39,416 nucleotides of DNA, from assembly GCA_015657675.1 (NCBI GenBank), contig JACDQI010000209.1, forward strand, positions 1-39,416, read 5' to 3'. Positions within the stretch are counted from its first letter, which is position 1. The number at the start of each line of letters is the position of its first letter. This DNA comes from Devosia sp. (GTDB taxonomy: Bacteria > Pseudomonadota > Alphaproteobacteria > Rhizobiales > Devosiaceae). Positions 1 to 9,028 of the stretch are shown here, one piece after another. The notes under the pieces were generated by a model that saw only the letters and a list, made by a program, of their open reading frames with translations, was not told the DNA's origin and searched no databases. The position numbers and the translations under genes are program-made.

Positions 1-69
1 CATCCTCGCGCTTGACGCGAGTACCCATCTCTCCTGCTCGCCACCGCTAGTCGATCCGCGCGAGGATGA
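1..69. repeat. Intergenic palindromic repeat element (REP-like)
   Basis: CATCCTCGCG (1-10) is the exact reverse complement of CGCGAGGATG (58-67); nested CTCGCG-CTTGA-CGCGAG hairpin inside the left arm; noncoding flank. Confidence 0.6.
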
Positions 70-117
70 CGGCGCGGAGGATGGTCCCTTGACCCATCCA
101 ACCCCTCAGTCGGGACA

Positions 118-138
118 TCTCTCCCTTTGAGGGAGAGA
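118..138. repeat. Perfect hairpin TCTCTCCCT-TTG-AGGGAGAGA followed by repeat-like GACTTACGAGCGCAGCGAGTTAGTC
   Basis: 9-bp perfect inverted repeat with 3-nt loop, in the noncoding region adjoining the repeat at 1-69. Confidence 0.55.
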
Positions 139-410
139 GGGCGAGACTTACGAGCGCAGCGAGTTAGTCGCAGCAGAGAGTTTGCGGTGGGTCCGTCACC
201 TCCCAAATCCGTGCAACCCGCGCCGTCATCCCCGCGAGGCGAGCGATCACTTTTCCTCCGCCCTCTGTTGCCCGTTCCCAGGCTTTTTGGGGCTCTCCGG
301 CAATTGCCTACAATTTGAACTAAATCTCCGCCTTCACTTTCAGACGGCAAACGCATCTTGGCGCGCAGGCTCCCATCCCAGTCGTGGCAGAAGGCCAAAG
401 GGGAATTGAG

Positions 411-1535
411 ATGCGTGAGATGAATGAAGGGGCACGAGCCTTTTCGACCTTCCGAGTTCTGAACGGCGACGCCAATGTCGCGGAGCGCGACCAGCTGTTC
501 CGGAACATGGCCCAGCTCTACTCCTACGTTTCGGATCGCTGTGACGACGAGCAGGTCGCCCAGTATGACGAAGTGCTCTGCCAATTGGCCGAGCTGGTGG
601 AGGTCGAGGCCCGTTCCCATGTGGCCAAACTGCTGGCGCCGCTGGAGCGCGCGCCAGGCAACGTCGTGGTCCGGCTCGCCAATGACACCATAGAGGTCGC
701 CGCGCCGCTGCTTGAGTTCTCCAACGTGCTCAGCGACGATGACCTCATCGAAATCATCACCAACCGGACCGAGGCGCACCGCGTCGCCATTGCCGGCCGC
801 GCCATCGTGGCCGCCCGCGTCGGCGATGCCATCGTCGAACACGGCGGCACCTCTTCGGTCATTCGCCTCGTTCGCAACCCCAATGCCGAACTGGCGCAGG
901 GCACCGTTGAACGCCTCGTCGTCCGCGCCAGCCACGACGCCGAAATTGCCGCCGACCTTCGCGGCCGCACTGATATCGACTGGAAGGGACTGCGCGGCGA
1001 GATCCATGCCGCCGGCGACAAGGTGCTGCAGTCGGTCGCCGAGATCGACGCCCAGCTCGACCCGGTCACCATGGGCAAGGTCTCTTCGGTCGTTTACACC
1101 CGCATGAAGAACCGCGCGGGCTTCTCCAGCCAGGAGTGGCGCGTCGCCTACAATCAGGTCAAGGCGCTGGCCGACCGCAAGCAGCTCGACGACAGGGCGC
1201 TGATGCGCTTTGCCCGCTTCGGCTATGGCCACCACACGGCCGCCGCGCTCACCGTGCTGCTGCAGGTGGCCCCGGAAGTCTTCGTCAAATGGCTCGCCAT
1301 GCAGGACTATGTCGCCCTCACCGTGGCGCTGCGCGCCCTCGGGGTGAACCCGGACCTGTTCCAGACCATGATCGCCAGCATGCCGTGGCGCGATATGCCG
1401 ACCGAGGCCGACAAGGCCAATGTCCGCCGTCGCTTCGAGGCCCTCAGCCAGGACGAGGCTGTTGGCATCTTTGAACTCTGGCGTGCACACGCCTTCCGCA
1501 AGCGCCCCGAAGACCGGGTCGCGGGCGTCGCCTGA
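411..1535 (+). CDS. DUF2336 domain-containing protein
   Basis: ORF 384-1535; ATG at 411 preceded by GGGGAATTGAG; translation resembles the alphaproteobacterial DUF2336 alpha-helical repeat family (LLEFSNVLSDDDLIEII, HRVAIAGRAIV). Confidence 0.75.
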   Translation: MREMNEGARAFSTFRVLNGDANVAERDQLFRNMAQLYSYVSDRCDDEQVAQYDEVLCQLAELVEVEARSHVAKLLAPLERAPGNVVVRLANDTIEVAAPLLEFSNVLSDDDLIEIITNRTEAHRVAIAGRAIVAARVGDAIVEHGGTSSVIRLVRNPNAELAQGTVERLVVRASHDAEIAADLRGRTDIDWKGLRGEIHAAGDKVLQSVAEIDAQLDPVTMGKVSSVVYTRMKNRAGFSSQEWRVAYNQVKALADRKQLDDRALMRFARFGYGHHTAAALTVLLQVAPEVFVKWLAMQDYVALTVALRALGVNPDLFQTMIASMPWRDMPTEADKANVRRRFEALSQDEAVGIFELWRAHAFRKRPEDRVAGVA

Positions 1536-1564
1536 TCACTTTCCCTGACGCCTCCAACTTATCC

Positions 1565-1592
1565 GGGCGGCTCGCAAGAGCCGCCCGTTTTC
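1565..1592 (+). terminator. Rho-independent terminator
   Basis: GGGCGGCTC-GCAA-GAGCCGCCC stem-loop followed by GTTTTC. Confidence 0.8.
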
Positions 1593-1635
1593 ATTGTCGG
1601 GGCAGGTAGATGGCCACTAGACCGCAAGCGACATC

Positions 1636-1657
1636 ACATATAAAGATATGTTTATGT
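1636..1657. promoter_or_regulatory. AT-rich dyad, candidate operator for the downstream ArsR-type regulator
   Basis: ACATATAAAGATATGTTTATGT; core ATAAA-G-ATAT-G-TTTAT (1640-1655) is a near-perfect palindrome in a GC-rich region, 20 nt before the GTG start. Confidence 0.5.
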
Positions 1658-1676
1658 CTCGTGGACGAGAGATGAC

Positions 1677-2621
1677 GTGGCTGATTCAGAAGTTTTGATT
1701 GAGATCCTGCGCGCAGCAGGCGAGGGCACGCGCTTGCGGCTGCTATCGCTTCTGAGCGATGGCGAGCATTCGGTCAAGGATCTGACCGAAATCCTTGGCC
1801 AGAGCCAGCCGCGCGTCTCCCGCCACCTCAAACTCCTCGCCGATGCCGGGCTCATTGTCCGCAACGCCGAGGGCGCTTGGGCCTACTATGGCCTTGCGCC
1901 CAGCGGGGTCGGGGGCGACCTGGCGCGATGGCTCATTGGCCAGCTGGAGCCCGACGACCCAGATCGCCTGCGTGACCTCAACCGGCTGCGCCTTGTGCGT
2001 GCCGCCCAGCAGGAGCAGGCCGCCGCCTACTTCGCCAAGGTGGCCGAGAGCTGGGATCTGCTGCGCAGCCTGCACGTCCCGGAGGAAGCCGTCGAAGCTG
2101 CCATTGTCGAGGCGGTAGGCGACCGCGATTTCGAGGTCATGCTCGACCTTGGCACCGGCACGGGCCGCATGCTCGAACTGCTGGCGCCGCACTTTAAGCG
2201 CGGCATTGGGCTCGATTCCAGCCGTGAGATGATCGCCGTGGCGCGGGCGAGGTTGGCCTCGGCCGGCGTCGGCCACGCGCAGGTCCGGCTGGGCGATATC
2301 GGGGATATCGACAGCTCCATCGGCTCGGCCGATCTCATCGTCATCCACCAGGTGCTGCATTATTTCGATGATCCGGGCCGCATGCTGACGCAGGCGCGCC
2401 GCGCGTTGCGGCCGGACGGGCGGATGCTGATCGTCGATTTCGCGCCGCACGAGCTCGAATTCTTGCGCAGCCATCACGCGCATCGCCGCCTCGGCCTCTC
2501 CGAGGCGCAGATGCAGCAATGGGCGCGCGCCGCGGGCCTGCAGGTCCAGGCGCTCAAGACCTTTCCACCCCTCAGCGCGACCGAGGGGCTCACCGTCTGC
2601 CTCTGGCAGCTGGGCGAATGA
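1677..2621 (+). CDS. ArsR-family HTH regulator fused to SAM-dependent methyltransferase domain (SahR-like)
   Basis: N-terminal winged HTH (LRLLSLLSDGEHSVKDLTEILGQSQPRVSRHLKLLADAGLI) plus Rossmann methyltransferase motif (VMLDLGTGTGRMLELLAPHF); adjacent to metF. Confidence 0.85.
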   Translation: MADSEVLIEILRAAGEGTRLRLLSLLSDGEHSVKDLTEILGQSQPRVSRHLKLLADAGLIVRNAEGAWAYYGLAPSGVGGDLARWLIGQLEPDDPDRLRDLNRLRLVRAAQQEQAAAYFAKVAESWDLLRSLHVPEEAVEAAIVEAVGDRDFEVMLDLGTGTGRMLELLAPHFKRGIGLDSSREMIAVARARLASAGVGHAQVRLGDIGDIDSSIGSADLIVIHQVLHYFDDPGRMLTQARRALRPDGRMLIVDFAPHELEFLRSHHAHRRLGLSEAQMQQWARAAGLQVQALKTFPPLSATEGLTVCLWQLGE

Positions 2622-2637
2622 ACCGGGGACTTTTGTC

Positions 2638-3537
2638 ATGACTGCCCATTCCGATCCGCGCATGAGCCGCCAGATCACGCCCGGCGCGGCGCCGTTCCAG
2701 GTGTCGTTCGAGTTCTTTCCGCCCAAGACCGACGTCATGGAAGAGCGGTTCTGGGATTCCATCGGCAAGCTCGCCCCGCTGCATCCGCGCTTCGTTTCCG
2801 TCACCTACGGCGCCGGCGGCACCACGCGCGAACGCACATTGCGCATGGTTTCGCGCATCAAGTCCGATACCGGCGTGGACGCGGCTGCGCACCTCACCTG
2901 CGTCGGCGCCTCGCGTGACGAGGTCGACGCCGTCGTGCGCGGCTATCAGGCCGTCGGGGTCAACCGTATCGTGGCGCTGCGCGGTGATCCGCCGGAAGGC
3001 ACCGGGCAGCCGTTCGTGGCGCATCCCGAGGGCTATCAGAACGCTGCCGAGCTGGTTGCGGGCATCCGCCGCATTGGCGATTTCGACATCTCGGTCTCGG
3101 CCTATCCGGAAAAGCACCCGCAGAGCCCAAACTGGGACGCCGAGATCGATAACCTCAAACGCAAGCTCGGGGCAGGGGCGTCGCGGGCCATCACCCAGAT
3201 GTTCTTCGACAATGACGACTATTTCCGCCTTCTCGATCGGGCAGAGAAAGCCGGCATCACCGCGCCGATCGTGCCGGGCATCCAGCCGATCCATTCGTTC
3301 AAGCAGATTTCGAGCTTTGCCGCCCGGTGCGGCGCCACCATTCCAAACTGGGTGGCGCAGCGCTTCGAGGGGCTCGACGAGGATCCCGAGACCCATGCGC
3401 TGGTCGCCTCGGCGGTCGCTGCCGAGCAGGTGCTCGAACTGGTCGACCAGGGGATCACCGAGTTCCATTTCTACACGCTCAACCGCGCCAATCTGGTGTT
3501 GGCGCTGGCGCGGCTGCTCGGGGTGCGTCCCTCCTGA
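2638..3537 (+). CDS. metF: Methylenetetrahydrofolate reductase
   Basis: SFEFFPPKT, FVSVTYGAGGTTRERT, VALRGDPP, ITQMFFDNDDYFR, EFHFYTLNRANL motifs. Confidence 0.95.
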   Translation: MTAHSDPRMSRQITPGAAPFQVSFEFFPPKTDVMEERFWDSIGKLAPLHPRFVSVTYGAGGTTRERTLRMVSRIKSDTGVDAAAHLTCVGASRDEVDAVVRGYQAVGVNRIVALRGDPPEGTGQPFVAHPEGYQNAAELVAGIRRIGDFDISVSAYPEKHPQSPNWDAEIDNLKRKLGAGASRAITQMFFDNDDYFRLLDRAEKAGITAPIVPGIQPIHSFKQISSFAARCGATIPNWVAQRFEGLDEDPETHALVASAVAAEQVLELVDQGITEFHFYTLNRANLVLALARLLGVRPS

Positions 3538-3669
3538 CGCCTGAAGCCGTTCAGGTGACGTTCATCGAGAGGGCAATAGTCTGGCAAAGGAGCGGGTTCA
3601 CAAAACGGCCCCATTGATTACATCAGGTCCTCTTGCTGCGCAGAAGCGCTCGGACCGAGGACAAGATCC

Positions 3670-4419
3670 ATGAAACTGAACCCGAAAGTCACCGGCGCCC
3701 TGGCCTGGACCGGGCTCGTCCTGGTGCTGGCTGTTCCTGCAGCGAACATGCTGATCGACCAGCCCGAAGCCAAGATCGCGCTGACTTCGGACACCGATCA
3801 GGTCAAGACCTCCATCACCAAACCGGCGCAAACCGCCCCGGCAAAGCCGGTGGCCAAGCCTGCTGTCGGTGACGATGTGGTTGAGGAATTCGTCAAGTCC
3901 GGCAAGAAGTTGCCGTCATACATCTCGGGCTCGGATACCCCCGCGACGGACGAGGCCAACGTCCCCAAGACGCCGGTCAAGAAGCCGGGAACGGTGACCA
4001 TCAACCCCGATGGCACCATCGACAAGCCGGCCGCCACGACGGCACCGGCCACCGATGTTGCGATCCTCCCCAAGACCCCGGTCGTTGCTCCCGTGCCGCT
4101 GCCGGCCTCAGCGCGACCCAAGGTCGTTGCGCCCGTGGACTCCCCGCTCATTCTCGACGAAGAGCAGGTCGCCGCGCGCGATCCGAATACCAGCCCGGTG
4201 ATCATTCCCCCCGAGCCAATCCCTGAGGACACCTTCGTCGATGGCGATCAGCTCGAAGAGTGGGACAGCGGCTCGCTTGCCGATTATCTGCGCCGCAAGG
4301 GGCTGATGGAGGACTCGGCACAAACCTCTGACAGTTTTGGACAATATGACGCAAACGGCTTCTTCCTCAGCGACGGCCCCAACCGTTCGCGCTCGAACGT
4401 CGTGATCATCGGTAACTGA
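3670..4419 (+). CDS. Hypothetical membrane-anchored Pro/Ala/Lys-rich protein
   Basis: N-terminal hydrophobic helix (ALAWTGLVLVLAVPAANML), low-complexity middle with repeated PKTPV, acidic C-terminus (DGDQLEEWDSGSLADYLRRKGLM). Confidence 0.6.
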   Translation: MKLNPKVTGALAWTGLVLVLAVPAANMLIDQPEAKIALTSDTDQVKTSITKPAQTAPAKPVAKPAVGDDVVEEFVKSGKKLPSYISGSDTPATDEANVPKTPVKKPGTVTINPDGTIDKPAATTAPATDVAILPKTPVVAPVPLPASARPKVVAPVDSPLILDEEQVAARDPNTSPVIIPPEPIPEDTFVDGDQLEEWDSGSLADYLRRKGLMEDSAQTSDSFGQYDANGFFLSDGPNRSRSNVVIIGN

Positions 4420-4515
4420 TCCTGGCCGCCGCGTGCGGCATGCCACCCTTACGGAAACGTCACTTTCCATTTGGCCGGCAGGGTCTATTGTGCGCCGCTG
4501 AATCGGAGAGTTGCC

Positions 4516-5229
4516 GTGTCTGTCTGGGATCGCCTCAGTTCCATTGTCGGTTCGTTCTCCCAGCGGACCGGCGTGGCCGGCTCGCTGGCGAATGCGCTCG
4601 ACCCGGACAATTGGCTCCCGGGCGGCAAAGACGCGGCTTTCACCCTCGCCCTGATTGCCCTTTCCGCGAAGATGGCGGTGTCCGATGGCGTGGTGCAAGC
4701 GTCGGAGCTGCGGGCATTCCAGCGCACCGTCGACATCCCCTCGGCGATCGAGCACCAAGTGCAGAAGGTATTCGAACTCGCCCAGCAGGATGTGGCCGGC
4801 TACGAGTTCTACGCCCGCAAGATCGGTCGGTTCTTCTTCGATAGTCCGGAAACCTTGGAGCATGTCCTCGATGGGCTGTTCCACATTGCGTCAGCGGACG
4901 GCATGATCCACGAGTCCGAACTGGATTATCTCAAGTCCGTCAGCAGCATATTTGGCTTTGACGCTGCTCGTTTCGAGCAGATCGCCAGCCAGCATGTGGT
5001 GCTCGATACCGGCGTCGACCCCTATATGGTGCTCGGCCTTGCGCCCAACGCGCCGGCCGCCGAAGTGCGCCGCGTCTACCGGCTGCTGGTGGCTGAACAC
5101 CATCCCGACCGGCTGATTGCCAAGGGCGTGCCAGAGGAGCTGATCGACGTCGCAACGGCCCGCATGGCCGCGATCAACCAGGCCTATGGCAAGCTGACCC
5201 GTATCCAGGTTCCGGCGCTCGCCAGCTAG
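4516..5229 (+). CDS. DjlA-like protein: TerB-type helical domain plus C-terminal J domain
   Basis: DGVVQASELRAFQ / ADGMIHESELDYLKSVSSIFGF TerB pattern; J-domain signature PYMVLGLAPNAP...YRLLVAEHHPDRL (HPD); GTG start at 4516. Confidence 0.8.
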   Translation: MSVWDRLSSIVGSFSQRTGVAGSLANALDPDNWLPGGKDAAFTLALIALSAKMAVSDGVVQASELRAFQRTVDIPSAIEHQVQKVFELAQQDVAGYEFYARKIGRFFFDSPETLEHVLDGLFHIASADGMIHESELDYLKSVSSIFGFDAARFEQIASQHVVLDTGVDPYMVLGLAPNAPAAEVRRVYRLLVAEHHPDRLIAKGVPEELIDVATARMAAINQAYGKLTRIQVPALAS

Positions 5230-5276
5230 CCCTATCTGCTGCGGCGCTTGACGCCGGGCGCCCGGCCCCCTACATG

Positions 5277-5675
<399 letters not shown>

Positions 5676-5919
5676 TTTTGACCTACGGATCGATCGGCGT
5701 GGTCGCTTCTCTGTTGAGGGCGGTTTTTTGCCTGGATTGCGGCCGCCAGCTTCCCGGAAGGAACCGTAATTGCTCCAGTTTTGGCGGTGTCGGAGCCGAT
5801 GGCTTTCGCGGTGTGCTCAATAGAATCTTAAACCTAGACGTCCAAAGTGGTCGAAATGCCCTCCCTCCCGGAGGGTGCAGTGTTTTCCGGCTTCTGCCGG
5901 GTTGGAGTTTGGGCGGAGA

Positions 5920-6903
5920 ATGGGCAAGCCGTTGGCCAGCGAGCAGACTGGGCCGCATGTGCCGGTGTTGCTTGCAGAGGTGCTCAAGGCCCTGCAGCCG
6001 CTGGAGGGTGCCCGCATCGTCGATGGCACTTTCGGGGCCGGCGGATACTCGCGTGCGCTGCTGGAAGCCGGTGCGAGCGTGGTGGCGATCGATCGCGACC
6101 CCTCCGTGGCGCCGCACGTTGCGCAACTGCACGCTGCTTATCCGAAGACGTTCAACTTCGTTGCCGGCGAGTTCGCCAATCTCGACCAACTCGTTGAAAC
6201 CCCGGTCGATGGCGTGGTCCTCGATATTGGCGTGTCGTCCATGCAGCTCGATCAGGCCGAGCGCGGATTCTCGTTTATGCGAGAAGGGCCGTTGGACATG
6301 CGCATGTCTGGTTCGGGCGAAAGCGCTGCCGATCTGGTCAACACGCTGGAGGAATCCCAGCTCGCCAATCTGCTCTTTGCCTATGGTGAGGAGCGCAAGT
6401 CGCGACGCATCGCCCATTCGGTCGTCGCGGCCCGCGCCGAGGCGCCCATCACGACCACGACGCAACTGGCGCGGCTGATCGAAAAGGCCATCGGCCGGAA
6501 GCCGGGCGACAGCCATCCGGCAACACGCAGCTTCCAGGCGCTTCGCATCGCGGTCAACGCCGAGTTCGATCAACTCGTCGAAGGGCTTTTTGCCAGCGAG
6601 CGCGTTCTGGGGGAGGGCGGTCGGCTGGCCGTCGTGACGTTCCACAGTCTCGAAGATCGGATCGCCAAGCGCTTTTTCGACCCTGACAAGGGCGGTCCGG
6701 CCCAGTCGCGGCATCTGCCGCAGACGGCAACCGAAGCGCTGCGCTGGCAGGTGGCCAAGGCCGTCAAACCCTCCGATGCCGAGATCGGCCGTAACCCCCG
6801 GGCGCGTTCCGCCATCTTGCGGTCTGCCGTGCGCACCGAGGTGGCGGCACGGGCCGTGAGCTTTGCCGGCCTGGCCGTTCCTTCGATCCGGGGCGCCGCA
6901 TGA
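5920..6903 (+). CDS. rsmH: 16S rRNA (cytosine1402-N4)-methyltransferase
   Basis: HVPVLLAEVLKAL, DGTFGAGGYSRALL, RSFQALRIAVNAE, VVTFHSLEDRIAKRFF; ATG at 5920 with GGCGGAGA upstream. Confidence 0.96.
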   Translation: MGKPLASEQTGPHVPVLLAEVLKALQPLEGARIVDGTFGAGGYSRALLEAGASVVAIDRDPSVAPHVAQLHAAYPKTFNFVAGEFANLDQLVETPVDGVVLDIGVSSMQLDQAERGFSFMREGPLDMRMSGSGESAADLVNTLEESQLANLLFAYGEERKSRRIAHSVVAARAEAPITTTTQLARLIEKAIGRKPGDSHPATRSFQALRIAVNAEFDQLVEGLFASERVLGEGGRLAVVTFHSLEDRIAKRFFDPDKGGPAQSRHLPQTATEALRWQVAKAVKPSDAEIGRNPRARSAILRSAVRTEVAARAVSFAGLAVPSIRGAA

Positions 6904-7295
6904 TCAAGACGCTCAATTTTATTCTGGTGTGCACCAGCCTGGTCGGGCTCGTGGGCGTTTATGCCCTCAAGTTCCACGTCGAGGACACGGCGAGCGCCAA
7001 GTCGGCGCTGGAGCGGCAGATCGAGCGCCAGCAGGCCTCGCTGTCGCTGCTTGAAGCCGAATGGGCCTATCTCAACCAGCCGACACATGTCGCGCCGATC
7101 ATCGCCCGGCACAATGAAGTGCTGATGCTGCAGCCGACAAAGCCGACCCAATTTGCAGCCATCGACTCCCTGCCGATGCGGCCGGTGGTGCAGCTCGACA
7201 CGACGGCGCTCGATGTGCTGTTCGAGTCGCTGGAATCGGGCGTCGATCCCATCGAACAACTGATTGAAGCGAGCGAGAATGGCACTGCTCTCTGA
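6900..7295 (+). CDS. ftsL: Cell division protein FtsL
   Basis: Short protein with N-terminal TM and coiled-coil (SALERQIERQQASLSLLEAEWAYLNQP) between rsmH and ftsI; ATGA overlap with rsmH. Confidence 0.85.
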   Translation: MIKTLNFILVCTSLVGLVGVYALKFHVEDTASAKSALERQIERQQASLSLLEAEWAYLNQPTHVAPIIARHNEVLMLQPTKPTQFAAIDSLPMRPVVQLDTTALDVLFESLESGVDPIEQLIEASENGTAL

Positions 7296-9003
7296 AGGCG
7301 CGGCGACCATCGCGCTTGATGGCGCCCGCAAGTCCCGCGGCAATCTCACCAAGGCCCGCATTCGCTGGGTGATCCTGGCGCTGCTGATCGTTTTCGGCAC
7401 CGTCGCCGGGCGATTGATCCAACTGGGCTGGGTGGTCACCGACACCACGATCGAGGGGCAGGCGCGCGACATCATCACTGCCTCGCGTCCGGCACTGCTC
7501 GATCGCAATGGCCTTGAGATGGCCGTCGATATCCGCGTGCCTTCGCTCTATGCCGAGCCGCGGCGCATCATCGACGTCGAAGAAGCGGTGCAGAAGCTCC
7601 GCACCGTGCTGCCCGAGCTGGATGCCGACTGGCTGCGCAAGCGTCTCACCGGCGACAAGGGGTTTGTTTGGGTCAAGCGCGAGCTGACGCCGGCGATCGA
7701 AGACGCGATCTTTGCGCTCGGTCTGCCTGGCTTTGATTTTGTGCAGGAGAGCAAGCGCTTCTATCCCGGCGGCAAGGAAGCCTCACACATTCTGGGTGCG
7801 ACCAATATCGATAATCAGGGCATTGCCGGTATCGAAAAGTACATGGACGATCAGGACGTGGCGCTGCTGCAGTCGCTCGGCCTGGCGCGCGGCAATGACC
7901 TGACCCCGGTGAACCTGTCGATCGATCTGCGCGTGCAGCACGTCCTCTATCAGCAGCTCAGCGACTCCCTGGTGCGCTACAAGGCGATCGCTGCGGCGGG
8001 GGCGATGATGGACATCAAGACCGGCGAGATCATCGGCATGGTGTCGCTGCCGGACTATGATCCGAACAATCCGCAGAGCGCCTTTGAAGACTTCATGGGC
8101 AAGAAGAACCAGCGCTTCAACCGCGTCACCTCGGGCATCTATGAGCTGGGCTCCACCTTCAAGACGGTGACCATGGCTGCGGCCCTCGACAGCGGCAAGG
8201 TCAAGATCACGGACACGTTCGACGCCCGCTATGGCGTGCGTTTTGGTCGCTTCACCATCGATGATTTCCACGGCAAGCACCGCGTGCTGACCCTGCCGGA
8301 GGTCTTCAAGTATTCATCCAACATCGGCACCATCAAGGCCATGCAGCAGATGGGCAAGGAAGATTTCCGCGCCTTCCTCACCAAGGTGGGGTTCGACACG
8401 CAAGTGACGATCGAACTGCCGGAAAAGCGCTTGCCGACTATTCCCGAGAGGTTCTCCGAGATCGTCGCGGCTACGTCCAGCTTCGGTCATGGCCTCTCGA
8501 TCTCGCCGATGCATATGCTCCGGGCTGTCGCTGCGTTCGCCAATGACGGCAACATGGTGACGCCGACCCTCTTCAAGCGGAGCGAAGAGGAGGCGAGGAA
8601 GCTCTACACGCCGGTGATCTCGAGCCGGACGAGCGCCCAGATGCGATACCTGATGCGGCTCAACGCCCTTGAGGGCTCGGGCACACGCATGAACAAGGAG
8701 GCTGCGGGCTATCGGGCCGGCGGCAAGACCGGGACGGCCGAGAAGGTCGTTGGCGGACAGTACTCGGCCAACAAGACACTTACTGTCTTTTCGTCCGCCT
8801 TCCCGCTCGACAATCCGCGCTATGCCATGATCATCATGGTGGATGAGCCGCAGAAAGAAAATGCCCAGTCTGGAAATACAGCAGGCTGGAATGCCGGCGA
8901 GATAACCGGACGCGTCGTTGCGCAGGTGGCGCCGATGCTCGGCATCAGCCCTGACTTCAACGAAATGCTGGATTCAAATCTTGTCCCTGTCGAAATCCGT
9001 TAG
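7279..9003 (+). CDS. ftsI: Peptidoglycan transpeptidase / penicillin-binding protein FtsI
   Basis: GSTFK (SxxK), YSSN, GGKTGTAEK active-site motifs; N-terminal TM; overlaps the ftsL 3' end. Confidence 0.95.
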   Translation: MALLSEGAATIALDGARKSRGNLTKARIRWVILALLIVFGTVAGRLIQLGWVVTDTTIEGQARDIITASRPALLDRNGLEMAVDIRVPSLYAEPRRIIDVEEAVQKLRTVLPELDADWLRKRLTGDKGFVWVKRELTPAIEDAIFALGLPGFDFVQESKRFYPGGKEASHILGATNIDNQGIAGIEKYMDDQDVALLQSLGLARGNDLTPVNLSIDLRVQHVLYQQLSDSLVRYKAIAAAGAMMDIKTGEIIGMVSLPDYDPNNPQSAFEDFMGKKNQRFNRVTSGIYELGSTFKTVTMAAALDSGKVKITDTFDARYGVRFGRFTIDDFHGKHRVLTLPEVFKYSSNIGTIKAMQQMGKEDFRAFLTKVGFDTQVTIELPEKRLPTIPERFSEIVAATSSFGHGLSISPMHMLRAVAAFANDGNMVTPTLFKRSEEEARKLYTPVISSRTSAQMRYLMRLNALEGSGTRMNKEAAGYRAGGKTGTAEKVVGGQYSANKTLTVFSSAFPLDNPRYAMIIMVDEPQKENAQSGNTAGWNAGEITGRVVAQVAPMLGISPDFNEMLDSNLVPVEIR

Positions 9004-9028
9004 CCCGGTTCCAGAAGGAAATACGCAC

